A DNA stretch of 64,000 nucleotides from Mycolicibacterium neoaurum ATCC 25795 (GCF_000691525.1 NZ_JMDW01000008.1:124001-188000); one strand, 5' to 3'. Positions 1 through 9,403 are shown, counted from the stretch's first letter. The notes: generated by a model not told the origin, from the sequence alone. Numbers and translations: made by a program.

Positions 1-1288
1 ACCCGAAATCGACCGAGTCGCAGTAACTGAAGCACGTGACGTTGAGCGCCACGTCGAACAGCAACGGCCCCAGCGGCATCAGGCTCTCGACCTTCGCCCC
101 CGCCAGGTACAGCGGAAACGGCGGCCCCGGCACATTGCTGATCACCACGTTCATCGGCGCGATCGAACTGCCGATCCCACTGGCCGCATAGGCGCGGGAC
201 GCCAGTGCCAGCAGGCCGGGTGGCGTTGTCTCGGTATAACCCATGATCTGGTTGGCCGTCAGCGCCTTGGCCATCTCCTTGGCGCCCTGGGTGTAGGCGT
301 AGATCTTCTTGATCCGTTCGGCCGGATCGGCGATATCGCTGGCCAGGACGACGGTCATCGCCGACACCTGGTTGCCCACGGCATTGTCGGCATCGGTGCG
401 GGTGGACACCGGCACCTGGGACACCAGCGATTTGTCCGGTAGCTCGTCGCGCTCCTTGAGATAGTCGCGCATCGCCCCGGAAACCAGCGCAAGGACGACA
501 TCGTTGAGCTTGACCCCGTAGGCCTCCTTGACCTTCTTCACCCGGTCCAGTGGCACCCGGGCCCCGGCGACCCGTCGGTGCGGCGAGATCGGGGCGTTGA
601 ATCGGACAGTCGGAGAATCGAAATAGCGTGGCGGCTTGTTGTCGATGTTGCGCACCGCGATCTGTTGGCGCACCGTCTGTTCGACCAGGCGGGCGATCCG
701 GTATGGCGTCTTCACACCGATGTTGATCAGATCGTTGATCAGCTGCAGCTCCGGTCGCGGCAGCCGCTTGCCGACCAGGGAACCGTCCACGTCGACGGCC
801 GGCGGGCGGGGCTCGGGCGTGACGTCGAAGAGGATCTCGGTCAGACCCGCACCGGAGACACCGTCGACGACGGCGTGATGCATCTTGGTGATGATCGCGA
901 CGCGCCCGTCCCGAAGACCCTCGATCCACCACAGTTCCCACAGCGGCTTGGACCGGTCGAGCTTGTAGGACATCAGCCGCCCGGCGAGCTCGTCGAATTC
1001 CTTGCGGCCGCCGGGTGCGGGCACCGCGATCCGCCGGATGTGGAAATCGATATCCAGGTCGTCGTCCTCGACGAACCACGGCCGGTCCAATCCCATCGGA
1101 GACCCGGTCACCCGCCACCGCAGCTGCGGCAACTCTGGCAACCGGCTGGCGACCAGATCGCGGACCCTCTCGAAGGTGAAATCCGGTGCGTCCGTTGGAT
1201 CACACACCGCACAGGCGCCGATATGCATATGCCAACCGTTGGTTTCAGCGAACCAGAAGGCTGCATCGACGCTCGATAGCCGGCTCAT
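1..1288 (-). CDS. WS/DGAT-family acyltransferase (triacylglycerol synthase-like), 3' end cut by window
   Basis: Wax ester synthase/diacylglycerol acyltransferase, which joins acyl-CoA to an alcohol or diacylglycerol to make storage lipid, probably at the inner membrane surface. The protein starts [12 protein letters not shown], typical of the family. It carries the HHxxxDG catalytic motif as HHAVVDG at about residues 137-143, and further on the conserved SNVPGP stretch. About 429 residues lie in the window. Family members run to about 460-470, so only the last few tens of residues are missing past the left edge. The ATG at 1288 is the natural start. A small membrane protein gene lies 39 bp upstream on the same strand. 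Mycobacteria carry many paralogues, so the exact substrate cannot be assigned. Confidence 0.9.
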   Translation of the reverse strand, partial: MSRLSSVDAAFWFAETNGWHMHIGACAVCDPTDAPDFTFERVRDLVASRLPELPQLRWRVTGSPMGLDRPWFVEDDDLDIDFHIRRIAVPAPGGRKEFDELAGRLMSYKLDRSKPLWELWWIEGLRDGRVAIITKMHHAVVDGVSGAGLTEILFDVTPEPRPPAVDVDGSLVGKRLPRPELQLINDLINIGVKTPYRIARLVEQTVRQQIAVRNIDNKPPRYFDSPTVRFNAPISPHRRVAGARVPLDRVKKVKEAYGVKLNDVVLALVSGAMRDYLKERDELPDKSLVSQVPVSTRTDADNAVGNQVSAMTVVLASDIADPAERIKKIYAYTQGAKEMAKALTANQIMGYTETTPPGLLALASRAYAASGIGSSIAPMNVVISNVPGPPFPLYLAGAKVESLMPLGPLLFDVALNVTCFSYCDSVDFG

Positions 1289-1327
1289 GGGCATCAGCGT
1301 ACGGAAGCGCTGCGCTGCGCGGATACG

Positions 1328-1543
1328 TTATGCGTCAGAGCGACGGGTGAGCGCCTCGGTGATCCCGAGCGCGATGAGGATGTCGGCGACGGTGACCAAC
1401 AGCCCGGCCCAGTACATCCACTTGATCGTGGCATCGGGTTGGGCCGCGAAGTAGACGAACAGGAAGATCGGCCCGACGATGCCACACACCAGCGTCATCG
1501 ACTGGATGACGAGGTAGCGCTTGAACACCGTGAGCCCGGACAT
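1328..1543 (-). CDS. Small two-helix membrane protein, unknown function
   Basis: A 71-residue protein with two clear hydrophobic segments (about residues 8-32 and 43-62) separated by a short polar loop with PDATIKW, and a charged C-terminus ending RRSDA. It sits between the prolyl oligopeptidase gene and the WS/DGAT gene on the same strand, with 10 bp and 39 bp gaps, so the three are probably co-transcribed. I do not recognise a family. The reading frame is supported by its high G+C at third codon positions and by the tight packing with its neighbours. Confidence 0.6.
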   Translation of the reverse strand: MSGLTVFKRYLVIQSMTLVCGIVGPIFLFVYFAAQPDATIKWMYWAGLLVTVADILIALGITEALTRRSDA

Positions 1544-1553
1544 CGGCGCCAGC

Positions 1554-3563
1554 CTAGTTGCCGATGGTCTGCCACAGATAGCGGTAGATCAGCGCCGAGC
1601 GGAACGCCGCCTGCGAGTTGTCCGCCGCCCCGCCATGGCCGCCCTCGATGTTCTCGTAGTAGCTCACCGGGTGCCCGGCCTCTTCCAGTGCCGCGGTCAT
1701 CTTGCGTGCATGCCCCGGATGCACGCGATCATCGCGGGTCGACGTGGTGATCAGGATCGGCGGGTACGTCCGATCGGCCGAGATATTCTGATAGGGCGAG
1801 TATTTGGAGATGAACTCCCAGTCCCCGGGATCGTCGGGATTACCGTACTCGGCCATCCAGGATGCACCGGCCAACAACAGATGAAAACGCTTCATGTCCA
1901 GCAGCGGGACACTGCAGACCAGGGCGCCGAACCGATCCGGGTATCGGGTCAGCATGATGCCCATCAGCAATCCGCCGTTGCTGCCGCCCTGAGCGCCGAG
2001 GCGATCCACCGTGGTGACCCCGCGTGCGACCAGATCGGCGGCCACCGCCGCGAAGTCCTCGTCGACCAGATGCCTGCCCTCGCGCATGGCCTGGGTATGC
2101 CAACCCGGCCCGTACTCACCGCCGCCGCGGATATTGGCCAGGACATAGGTGCCGCCGCGGGCGAGCCACAACCGACCGAGCACACCGTCGTATCCTGGCG
2201 TGCGCGACACCTCGAATCCGCCGTACCCGCCCAGCAGCGTCGGCCCGGCCGCGCCGGGGCGACCGACCACGAAATAGGGAATGGAGGTGCCATCGGCCGA
2301 GGTCGCGAAGTGTTGACTGACCTGCAGTCCGGTGGTGTCGAAGAACCCGGGCGCCGCCTTGATCGGGCTGACCGGTCCGTCGGCCGTGCCGTGCAGCAAC
2401 TGCGATGGTGTCAGGAATCCGCTTGAGTCCAGGAAGATTTCGTCGCCGTCGGAGTCTGCCCCCGCGATGACGGTGTTGGTGTTGGGTGGCACGCCGGCCA
2501 GGTCGACCGCGGTCCACGTCCCCGGCGTGACGATCTGCACGTGGCTGGCCACATCGGCCAGCGTGACCAGCACCAGCTTGTCGCGGGTCCATGAGTACTG
2601 GTGCAGGCTGGTGCGCTCGTCGGGCTCGAAGACGACGGTGAGATTCTTTGTGCCGGAGACAAACTCGTCGTAATCGGCGGCCAGCAGCGAACCCGCGCGG
2701 TAGTTGTCCCAGTCGGTGCGCAGCTCGATCAGCAGCCAGCCGCGATGCACCGACAGTGAGGCGTCGGTCGGCGCGTCGATGCGCACCAGCTGCTCGCCGC
2801 GCAGCTCGTAGATCTCGTCATTGAAGAAGTCGACCGCGCGGCTGATCAAGGTGCGCTGGTAGCCGGGTGTGCGGTCCACCGACGCCGCGACGATGACGTC
2901 GGTCCGCTCGCCCGCGTAGACCTGGACCGCATCGGCGAGCGGGGTACCGCGTCGCCAGCGCTTGACCAACCGAGCATAGCCCGAGTCGGTCAACGAGCCT
3001 TCGCCGAAGTCGGTGCCGACCAGCAGGGTGTCTTCGTCCTCCCAGCTGATCTGGGTCTTGGCCTCCGGCAGCTCGAAACCGCCGGGGACGAATGCACGTG
3101 TGCGCATGTCGAATTCGCGCACCACGACGGCGTCCGCCCCGCCCCGGGACAGGCTGATCAGGGCCAGGCTGTGGTCGGGTTCGATGACATCGGCACCGGC
3201 CCACACCCAGTTGGTGTCGTCGGTGCGGGCGAGTTCATCCACGTCGATGACGACGTCCCAGTCCGGCTGCTCGGTGCGGTAGCTCTCCAGCGTCGTGCGC
3301 CGCCACAACCCACGCGGGTTGGTCTCATCGCGCCAGAAGTTGTAGAGATACTTCCCGCGCCGGCGGACATAGGGGATGCGGGCATCGGTGTCGAGGACCT
3401 CGAGGGCCTCGGCGCGCATCGCCTCGAATTCGTCGTCACCCAGCTGCGCCAGGGTCGGTTCGTTGTGGCTGCGAACCCAGTCCAGGGCGGCGTCGCCGGT
3501 GACGTCTTCGAGCCATAGGTACGGATCGGCGGGGGAGTCGGCAGAAGTCACACAGACATTCAT
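1554..3563 (-). CDS. Prolyl oligopeptidase family serine peptidase (S9A)
   Basis: A 669-residue S9A peptidase, equivalent to M. tuberculosis Rv0457c by context. The N-terminal beta-propeller begins with the typical PYLWLEDV motif. The C-terminal alpha/beta hydrolase domain carries Ser528 in GGSNGG, Asp611 in TRDDRVHPGH and His643 in EGGHGG, so the catalytic triad is complete. It is expected to cleave short proline-containing peptides in the cytosol; no signal peptide is visible. The frame is open to 3635, but the ATG at 3563 (MNVCVTSAD) fits the family N-terminus and leaves room for the divergent gene starting at 3586. The intergenic gap is only 22 bp, so the two promoters overlap. Confidence 0.93.
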   Translation of the reverse strand: MNVCVTSADSPADPYLWLEDVTGDAALDWVRSHNEPTLAQLGDDEFEAMRAEALEVLDTDARIPYVRRRGKYLYNFWRDETNPRGLWRRTTLESYRTEQPDWDVVIDVDELARTDDTNWVWAGADVIEPDHSLALISLSRGGADAVVVREFDMRTRAFVPGGFELPEAKTQISWEDEDTLLVGTDFGEGSLTDSGYARLVKRWRRGTPLADAVQVYAGERTDVIVAASVDRTPGYQRTLISRAVDFFNDEIYELRGEQLVRIDAPTDASLSVHRGWLLIELRTDWDNYRAGSLLAADYDEFVSGTKNLTVVFEPDERTSLHQYSWTRDKLVLVTLADVASHVQIVTPGTWTAVDLAGVPPNTNTVIAGADSDGDEIFLDSSGFLTPSQLLHGTADGPVSPIKAAPGFFDTTGLQVSQHFATSADGTSIPYFVVGRPGAAGPTLLGGYGGFEVSRTPGYDGVLGRLWLARGGTYVLANIRGGGEYGPGWHTQAMREGRHLVDEDFAAVAADLVARGVTTVDRLGAQGGSNGGLLMGIMLTRYPDRFGALVCSVPLLDMKRFHLLLAGASWMAEYGNPDDPGDWEFISKYSPYQNISADRTYPPILITTSTRDDRVHPGHARKMTAALEEAGHPVSYYENIEGGHGGAADNSQAAFRSALIYRYLWQTIGN

Positions 3564-3585
3564 ACCCTGCGCGTAGCGTTGAGAT

Positions 3586-4062
3586 ATGACCAGCCGAGCC
3601 CTCATCACCGCACCGGCCGCCGATCTGCTCGCCACCTTGCAGAACCAGCACGGGGCGTTGATGTTTCACCAGTCCGGTGGTTGTTGTGACGGTTCATCGC
3701 CGATGTGTTACCCGGAGGGCGATTTCATCGTCGGTGATCGCGACATCCTGCTGGCCGTGCTTGATGTCGGGACCGGGGTGCCGGTGTGGATCTCCGGACC
3801 GCAGTTCGACGTCTGGAAACACACCCAATTGATCATCGATGTCGTGCCAGGCCGGGGCAGTGGATTCAGCCTCGAGTCACCGGAGGGCAAACGCTTCCTC
3901 AGCCGTGGGCGGGTCTTCACCGACTCCGAACTCGCCGAACTGGAGGCGCGCCCGCCGATCACCGGCGCCCGCTACGAGGCGGGCGAACGGCCGGACGACC
4001 GGGATACCCGGATCGTGTCCGAAGCGGCCGAAGCCTGCCCGCTGCCCTCAGCTCCGCGCTGA
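3586..4062 (+). CDS. DUF779 domain-containing protein
   Basis: A 158-residue cytosolic protein of the DUF779 family. It has the characteristic N-terminal part with the FHQSGGCCDGSSPMC cysteine cluster at about residues 28-42, followed by a beta-rich core. In M. tuberculosis the equivalent Rv0459 follows an aldehyde dehydrogenase gene (Rv0458), and DUF779 genes commonly accompany aldehyde dehydrogenases. No such gene is present here. The last 30 or so residues, rich in Arg, Asp and Glu, extend beyond the usual family length of about 120. The paired cysteines suggest metal binding or a redox role, but this is inference; no biochemical function is known to me. Confidence 0.85.
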   Translation: MTSRALITAPAADLLATLQNQHGALMFHQSGGCCDGSSPMCYPEGDFIVGDRDILLAVLDVGTGVPVWISGPQFDVWKHTQLIIDVVPGRGSGFSLESPEGKRFLSRGRVFTDSELAELEARPPITGARYEAGERPDDRDTRIVSEAAEACPLPSAPR

Positions 4063-4087
4063 ACTTTTCCGCACATCACGCTGTCGG

Positions 4088-4960
4088 TCAGGTGGAGCGC
4101 TTGCGCAACGTGAACTGCACGACATCGGTCTGCCGTTTGCGGAATGTCTCGGCGCAGCCGGTGAGGTACTTCATGTAGCGGTCGTAGACCTCTTCGGACT
4201 GGATCTCGATCGCCTGCTCGCGGTGGGCGGCGAGGGCCTCCGCCCACCGGTCCAGCGTGAGCGCATAGTGCGGCTGCAGCGACTGTCGCCGGGTGAGCTC
4301 GAAGCCACCGGCCGCCGAGACCTCCTCGACCATCTCGACCGACGGGAGCCGACCGCCGGGAAATATCTCGGTGATGATGAACTTCACGAACCGCGCGAGC
4401 TCGAAGGTGACGGGAATGCCCGCTTCCTTCGCTTTCGCCGGGTTGAACGCGCAGATGGTGTGCAGCAGCATGACGCCGTCGTCGGGCAGGGCCTCGCGGG
4501 TCATCCGGAAGAAATCCGGGTAGCGGTCGAAGCCGAAGTGCTCGAACGCCCCGATCGACACGATGCGGTCTACGGGTTCGTCGAACTGTTCCCAGCCCTG
4601 CAGCAACACGCGGCGCTCGCGGGCGGAGTCCATGGCATCGAAGCTGCGCTGCACGTGCTCGGCCTGGTTCTTGGACAGCGTCAGGCCGATGACGTTGACG
4701 TCGTATTTCTCCACGGCGCGGCGCATGGTGGCACCCCAGCCGCAGCCGATATCGAGCAGTGTCATACCCGGTTGCAGGCCCAACTTGCCGAGTGCGAGGT
4801 CGATCTTGGCGAGCTGGGCCTCCTCCAGCGTCATGTCATCACGCTCGAAGTAGGCGCAGCTGTAGGTCTGCGTGGGGTCGAGAAAAAGCCGGAAGAACTC
4901 GTCGGACAGGTCGTAATGGGCCTGGACGTCGGCGAAGTGCGGGGTCAGATCCTTGGGCAT
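4088..4960 (-). CDS. Cyclopropane mycolic acid synthase-like SAM methyltransferase, copy 1
   Basis: A 290-residue S-adenosylmethionine-dependent methyltransferase of the mycolic acid CmaA/MmaA/PcaA family (usual length about 285-300). These enzymes add a methylene or methyl group to double bonds of meromycolate chains. Visible motifs: the N-terminal HYDLSDEFFRLFLDP, the SAM-binding [10 protein letters not shown] at about residue 70, GAFEHFGFDRY with the active-site Glu, and the C-terminal [11 protein letters not shown]. The start is ATG 4960 with AGGAAGG about 8 bp upstream. It is followed upstream by a close paralogue on the same strand, 58 bp away. Whether it makes cis or trans cyclopropane, or a methoxy or keto precursor, cannot be decided from sequence alone. 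Confidence 0.93.
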   Translation of the reverse strand: MPKDLTPHFADVQAHYDLSDEFFRLFLDPTQTYSCAYFERDDMTLEEAQLAKIDLALGKLGLQPGMTLLDIGCGWGATMRRAVEKYDVNVIGLTLSKNQAEHVQRSFDAMDSARERRVLLQGWEQFDEPVDRIVSIGAFEHFGFDRYPDFFRMTREALPDDGVMLLHTICAFNPAKAKEAGIPVTFELARFVKFIITEIFPGGRLPSVEMVEEVSAAGGFELTRRQSLQPHYALTLDRWAEALAAHREQAIEIQSEEVYDRYMKYLTGCAETFRKRQTDVVQFTLRKRST

Positions 4961-5018
4961 GAACTGCCTTCCTGGCCGCCCGAGCGGCGATGGCGTATGG
5001 GTTGGGCGGGCCGCCGGC

Positions 5019-5894
5019 TCAGCCTTTCGCGCCCTTTTCCAGGGTGAACTGCACGACGTCGATCTGACCGTTGCGGAACAGGTCGGCGCAGCCGGTGAGG
5101 TACTTCATGTACCGGTCGTAGACCTCTTGGGACTGGATGGCGATGGCCTCCTCGCGGCGCGGCTCCAGCGCCGCGGCCCAGTGGTCCAAGGTGATGGCGT
5201 AGTGCTGCTGTAGGGAATGCTCGCGGGTGAGGGCGAAGCCGGCGTCGGCGGCGTGTTCCTGCACCATCTCGCTGGTCGGCAGCCGACCGCCAGGGAAGAT
5301 CTCCTCGGCGATGAACTTCGCGAAACGGACCCCATCCATCGTCAGCGGGATGCCTTTGGCCTGCACGGCTTCGCGGCTGAAGTTGCAGATGCTGTGCAGC
5401 ATCATGACGCCATCGGCGGGCAGCGCTTCATAGGTCATCCGGAAGAAGTCCTGGTAGCGGTCGAAACCGAAATGCTCGAACGCGCCGATCGAGACGATCC
5501 GGTCCACCGGCTCGTTGAACTGTTCCCAGCCCTGCAGCATCACCCGGCGCTCGCGGGCGGAGTCCATGGCATCGAAGCTGCGCTGCACGTGCTCGGCCTG
5601 GTTCTTCGACAGGGTCAGGCCGATGACGTTGACGTCATACCGCTCGACGGCCCGGCGCAGGGTGGCACCCCAGCCGCAACCGATATCGAGCAGCGTCATG
5701 CCGGGCTGGAGGCCGAGTTTGCCGAGGGAAAGATCTATCTTCGCGAGCTGGGCCTCTTCCAGCGTCATGTCCGGACGCTCGAAGTAGGCGCAGCTGTAGG
5801 TCTGCGTGGGATCGAGGAACAGCCGGAAAAACTCGTCTGACAGGTCGTAATGTGCCTGGACGTCCTCAAAGTGCGGGGTCATGTTCTTGGCCAT
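5019..5894 (-). CDS. Cyclopropane mycolic acid synthase-like SAM methyltransferase, copy 2
   Basis: A 291-residue paralogue of the neighbouring gene with the same motifs: [36 protein letters not shown] and [11 protein letters not shown]. The two proteins are nearly identical over the first 140 residues and diverge more around residues 150-220, the part that contacts the acyl chain. The frame extends to 5927, but ATG 5894 (MAKNMTPHF) aligns with copy 1 and has AGGAAG upstream. A TACCTT hexamer on the minus strand about 40 bp upstream could be its -10. It lies between the DUF779 gene and lpdC, where M. tuberculosis has unrelated genes, so the pair is a lineage-specific feature. Confidence 0.93.
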   Translation of the reverse strand: MAKNMTPHFEDVQAHYDLSDEFFRLFLDPTQTYSCAYFERPDMTLEEAQLAKIDLSLGKLGLQPGMTLLDIGCGWGATLRRAVERYDVNVIGLTLSKNQAEHVQRSFDAMDSARERRVMLQGWEQFNEPVDRIVSIGAFEHFGFDRYQDFFRMTYEALPADGVMMLHSICNFSREAVQAKGIPLTMDGVRFAKFIAEEIFPGGRLPTSEMVQEHAADAGFALTREHSLQQHYAITLDHWAAALEPRREEAIAIQSQEVYDRYMKYLTGCADLFRNGQIDVVQFTLEKGAKG

Positions 5895-6039
5895 GGGATT
5901 CAACTTCCTGGTCGAAGAGCGGCACATCTCAAGGTATTCGGTACAGCCCGAGACCCGGATGGGTTTTTGCTCGACTGAACGTACCCATCTTGCCTGTCAA
6001 CCAATCGCGGTCGCCATCCGGCCGGATCGGCAACGGCGA

Positions 6040-6045
6040 TAAGCT
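6040..6045 (+). promoter_or_regulatory. Candidate -10 of a leaderless lpdC promoter
   Basis: TAAGCT fits the mycobacterial TANNNT -10 pattern and ends 6 bp before the GTG start of lpdC. This is the spacing expected when transcription starts at the first base of the start codon. No Shine-Dalgarno sequence is visible in front of that GTG, which supports leaderless translation. Confidence 0.5.
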
Positions 6046-6051
6046 GGTGTC

Positions 6052-7446
6052 GTGACCCACTATGACGTCGTCGTACTCGGAGCCGGCCCGGGCGGATACG
6101 TGGCTGCCATCCGCGCCGCCCAACTCGGTCTCAACACCGCGATCATCGAACCCAAGTACTGGGGCGGTGTCTGTCTGAACGTCGGGTGCATCCCGTCCAA
6201 GGCGCTGCTGCGCAATGCCGAACTGGCGCACATCTTCACCAAGGAAGCCAAGACCTTCGGCATCAGCGGGGAGGCGAGCTTCGACTTCGGTGCAGCCTTC
6301 GACCGCAGCCGCAAGGTCGCCGACGGCCGCGTGGCCGGTGTGCACTTCCTGATGAAGAAGAACAAGATCACCGAGATCCACGGCTACGGCAAGTTCACCG
6401 ATGCCAACAGCATCACCGTCGACCTCAACGAGGGCGGCACCGAGCAGGTCACCTTCGACAACGCCATCATCGCCACCGGTTCGTCGGTGCGGCTGGTGCC
6501 GGGCACCTCGTTGTCCGAGAACGTCGTCACCTACGAGAAGCAGATCATGACCCGCGAGCTGCCCTCCTCGATCATCATCGCCGGCGCCGGTGCCATCGGC
6601 ATGGAGTTCGCCTACGTGATGAAGAACTACGGCGTCGACGTCACCATCGTCGAGTTCCTTCCGCGCGCGCTGCCCAACGAGGACGTCGAGGTCTCCAAGG
6701 AGATCGAGAAGCAGTACAAGAAGCTGGGCGTGAAGATCCTGACCGGCACCAAGGTCGAGTCCATCGAGGATTCGGGCGACGAGGTCACCGTCACCGTCAG
6801 CAAGGACGGCAAGACCGAGGAGCTAAAGGCCGACAAGGTGCTCCAGGCCATCGGTTTCGCCCCCAACATCGAGGGCTACGGCCTGGACAACACCGGGGTC
6901 GCGCTCACCGAGCGCAAGGCCATCGATATCGATGACCACATGCGCACCAGCGTGCCGCACATCTACGCCATCGGCGATGTCACCAGCAAGCTGCAGCTCG
7001 CCCATGTCGCCGAGGCCCAGGGCGTGGTGGCCGCCGAGACCATCGCCGGCGCGGAGACGCTGACCCTCGGCGACTACCGGATGATGCCGCGCGCCACGTT
7101 CTGCCAGCCGCAGGTGGCCAGCTTCGGGCTCACCGAAGAGCAGGCGCGCGACGAGGGGTACGACGTGAAGGTCGCGAAGTTCCCCTTCACCGCCAACGGC
7201 AAGGCGCACGGACTGGCCGATCCGACGGGCTTCGTCAAGCTGATCGCCGACACCAAGTACGGCGAGCTGATCGGTGGGCACCTCATCGGACCCGACGTCT
7301 CCGAGCTGCTGCCCGAGCTGACGCTGGCCCAGAAGTGGGATCTGACCGTCAACGAGCTGACCCGCAACGTGCATACCCATCCGACGCTCTCGGAGGCGCT
7401 GCAGGAAGCCATCCACGGCCTGGCCGGCCACATGATCAACTTCTGA
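6052..7446 (+). CDS. lpdC: Dihydrolipoyl dehydrogenase
   Basis: A 464-residue FAD flavoprotein, the E3 component of pyruvate, 2-oxoglutarate and branched-chain dehydrogenase complexes. In mycobacteria it also serves the AhpC/AhpD antioxidant system. Seen: the N-terminal FAD-binding [15 protein letters not shown], the redox-active disulfide in [13 protein letters not shown] at about residues 38-50, the NAD-binding [16 protein letters not shown] near residue 310, and the C-terminal catalytic His-Glu region HTHPTLSEA. Length matches the family. The start is GTG 6052. It is the syntenic equivalent of M. tuberculosis Rv0462, and the small membrane protein gene downstream follows as in Rv0463. Confidence 0.97.
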   Translation: MTHYDVVVLGAGPGGYVAAIRAAQLGLNTAIIEPKYWGGVCLNVGCIPSKALLRNAELAHIFTKEAKTFGISGEASFDFGAAFDRSRKVADGRVAGVHFLMKKNKITEIHGYGKFTDANSITVDLNEGGTEQVTFDNAIIATGSSVRLVPGTSLSENVVTYEKQIMTRELPSSIIIAGAGAIGMEFAYVMKNYGVDVTIVEFLPRALPNEDVEVSKEIEKQYKKLGVKILTGTKVESIEDSGDEVTVTVSKDGKTEELKADKVLQAIGFAPNIEGYGLDNTGVALTERKAIDIDDHMRTSVPHIYAIGDVTSKLQLAHVAEAQGVVAAETIAGAETLTLGDYRMMPRATFCQPQVASFGLTEEQARDEGYDVKVAKFPFTANGKAHGLADPTGFVKLIADTKYGELIGGHLIGPDVSELLPELTLAQKWDLTVNELTRNVHTHPTLSEALQEAIHGLAGHMINF

Positions 7447-7456
7447 CGGGGAGCGC

Positions 7457-7732
7457 GTGCCGACCAGGGCAGTGATCGTCGCCGCCATCGGCGGTCTGGT
7501 GATCGGCCACATCCTGTGGCTGGTGGCCATCTCACTGGCGATCAACACCAGCAATGTCCCGTTCTGGGTGCTCGTCGTATCCGGTGTGATCACCGTGCTG
7601 GCGGGTGTCATCGCGGCGCTGGGCTGGCGGGCCCACCAACGGAAGGACCGGGTCGCCACCGCGTTCCTGTGGTCGGTTCCGGTCGCGCCGATGTTGCTGA
7701 CGTTGACAGTTCTGGCCGTCACGTACTTGTAG
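7457..7732 (+). CDS. Small membrane protein (Rv0463-like)
   Basis: A 91-residue protein with three predicted hydrophobic helices (about residues 5-28, 36-58 and 68-90) and a short basic loop, HQRKDR, between the second and third. The GTG start lies 10 bp after the lpdC stop, and GGGAG just upstream can serve as ribosome binding site, so the gene is probably co-transcribed with lpdC. The same position in M. tuberculosis holds the conserved membrane protein Rv0463. I know of no assigned function. Confidence 0.75.
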   Translation: MPTRAVIVAAIGGLVIGHILWLVAISLAINTSNVPFWVLVVSGVITVLAGVIAALGWRAHQRKDRVATAFLWSVPVAPMLLTLTVLAVTYL

Positions 7733-7759
7733 ACGTTTGCTTTCGGTAAGAATGACCCC

Positions 7760-8845
7760 GTGGGGGATGGCGCGCGGGGTGAGCTACTTCTTCAATGGTG
7801 GCGTCAGCGTGACGACTACGAGTGGCGGATCGAGTTCCTGCGTAGCCGTGGGATGCTCCCGGTTCTGCGCTATCTGATCGCCGGCATCGGCGCCGTCATG
7901 GGCGTGCTCGGTGCTGTCAACATCTTCGTTCCCCCGGTCAACGACACGACGCTGATCCGGGCCGGGTGGGCGGTGGTGTCTATCGGCTCGCTGGCATGGT
8001 CGGCGCGCTGGGCGTTGCGGCCCTGGCCCAGCGAACGTGTCTCGGCGCTGCTGGTCGCCTATGTCGACGTCATCATGACGCTGTCGGCGTTGCTGTTCGG
8101 CGACCCCAACCTGGCGATGTCGGGTATCCCGATCCTGCTGTGCGCGGGCGGTTACGTCGTCTTCTTCCATGGGCCCAAGCTGCACGTCGCCCACATTGTG
8201 TGGTGCGTGGCATCGGTGCTGGGCATCGCGGTGTGGATGCTGCTGAGCGCCGACAGTTATGGCCTGCAGGTCGCCGTGTCGCGCTCGGTGATCGCGCTGG
8301 CGGTGACGGTGTGCATCCTGCCCGCGCTGCAATTCGGTTTCTGGCTGCTACAGGGCAGCTCCATCCAGTCCGTCACCGATCCATTGACCGAACTGACCAA
8401 TCGGCGCGGCCTCGACGCTGCGGTGCGTCGGCTCAACGAGTCCGCACCACCCGATACCGACCTGTGCGCGCTGCTGATCGACGTCGACGGTTTCAAGGCC
8501 GTCAACGACGACCTCGGCCACGTCGTGGGCGATCAGGTGTTGATCCGCACCGCCCGCCGGATCAGATCCAGCGTCTGCCCGCACGCGGTGGTGGTGCGCT
8601 GGGGCGGGGAAGAGTTCTTGGTGGTCGACCGCATCATGGCCGATCAGGCGCACTGGGTCGCCGAACGCATCCGGGCCTCGGTGGCCGTGCCCGACGAGCC
8701 GCGGGTGACCGTCAGCGTCGGCGTGGCGGTGTGCACCGAGCCGGTCTCCGGGCTCGACGGTGTCATCCCGGCCGCGGACCGGGCGATGTACGAGGCCAAG
8801 GCGCTCGGCGGTGACTGCGTGGTGATGGCCGAGAAGGCCCACTAG
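7760..8845 (+). CDS. Membrane-bound GGDEF diguanylate cyclase
   Basis: A 361-residue protein with an N-terminal membrane part of about six hydrophobic helices (residues 33-200) and a C-terminal GGDEF domain (about 210-358). The active-site loop reads GGEEF at residues 282-286, an accepted functional variant, so it should make cyclic di-GMP from two GTP. The RxxD product-inhibition site expected five residues before GGEEF is absent (the residues there are CPHA). The start is GTG 7760. The gene has no counterpart that I recall at this place in M. tuberculosis. It converges on the carboxymuconolactone decarboxylase gene with a 4 bp overlap. Confidence 0.88.
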   Translation: MGDGARGELLLQWWRQRDDYEWRIEFLRSRGMLPVLRYLIAGIGAVMGVLGAVNIFVPPVNDTTLIRAGWAVVSIGSLAWSARWALRPWPSERVSALLVAYVDVIMTLSALLFGDPNLAMSGIPILLCAGGYVVFFHGPKLHVAHIVWCVASVLGIAVWMLLSADSYGLQVAVSRSVIALAVTVCILPALQFGFWLLQGSSIQSVTDPLTELTNRRGLDAAVRRLNESAPPDTDLCALLIDVDGFKAVNDDLGHVVGDQVLIRTARRIRSSVCPHAVVVRWGGEEFLVVDRIMADQAHWVAERIRASVAVPDEPRVTVSVGVAVCTEPVSGLDGVIPAADRAMYEAKALGGDCVVMAEKAH

Positions 8846-9393
8846 TCCGGGAAGTCCAAGGGAATACGCAGCGTCTCCATGGTGGCGGCCAGCGCGTCGT
8901 ACTGGCCGGCCAGTGTGCAGAACTCGATGATCTGCGCGCGGTCGTAGATCTTCGACAGTGCGCTCCAGGTCTCGGGGGACATCGACCGGGTGACGACGAA
9001 CTCGTCGGTCGCGGCGATGAGCACCCGCTGGTGCGGGGTCAGGCCGTCGGCGTCGGGACCTTCGAAGATCGCGGCCTGCACATCGGCCTTGAGGCCCCGG
9101 CTGCGCGCCAGCCGCCGGTGCTGTTGTAGCTCGTACTCACAATTGCGCAGGTGCCCGACCCGCAGGATCACCAGCTCGGCATCCTTGCGATCGAGCTTGC
9201 CCGCATAGAGCAGATACCCGGAGAACGGCAGCCAGGCCAGGAACAACAGCCGATGCTGGCCGAGCACGTTGAACAGATGGAACTTGGGGGCCCGGATGCC
9301 ACGGGCGCCGATCTTGGCGATCGCCCAGTTCAGCGGGCCGAGCTCACGGAATCCGCCGGGCGGGATACGGGCAGGTGCGGTATCGGCGCTCAC
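8842..9393 (-). CDS. Carboxymuconolactone decarboxylase/AhpD-like family protein
   Basis: A 183-residue protein of the CMD/AhpD-like fold, equivalent in position to M. tuberculosis Rv0464c. The central region, with AELVILRVGHLRNCEYELQQH at about residues 73-93, corresponds to the family helix that in AhpD carries a CxxC pair. Here only one cysteine (NCEYE) is present, so a thiol peroxidase-reductase role as in AhpD is unlikely. Many single-Cys members are of unknown function. It lies 10 bp downstream of ramB on the same strand and is probably in its operon. Confidence 0.85.
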   Translation of the reverse strand: MSADTAPARIPPGGFRELGPLNWAIAKIGARGIRAPKFHLFNVLGQHRLLFLAWLPFSGYLLYAGKLDRKDAELVILRVGHLRNCEYELQQHRRLARSRGLKADVQAAIFEGPDADGLTPHQRVLIAATDEFVVTRSMSPETWSALSKIYDRAQIIEFCTLAGQYDALAATMETLRIPLDFPD

Positions 9394-9403
9394 GCACCCG
9401 AGT

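Noticed and set aside
3564..3635. N-terminal extension of the prolyl oligopeptidase
   Set aside because: Would overlap the divergent DUF779 gene and has no match to family N-termini; ATG 3563 preferred.
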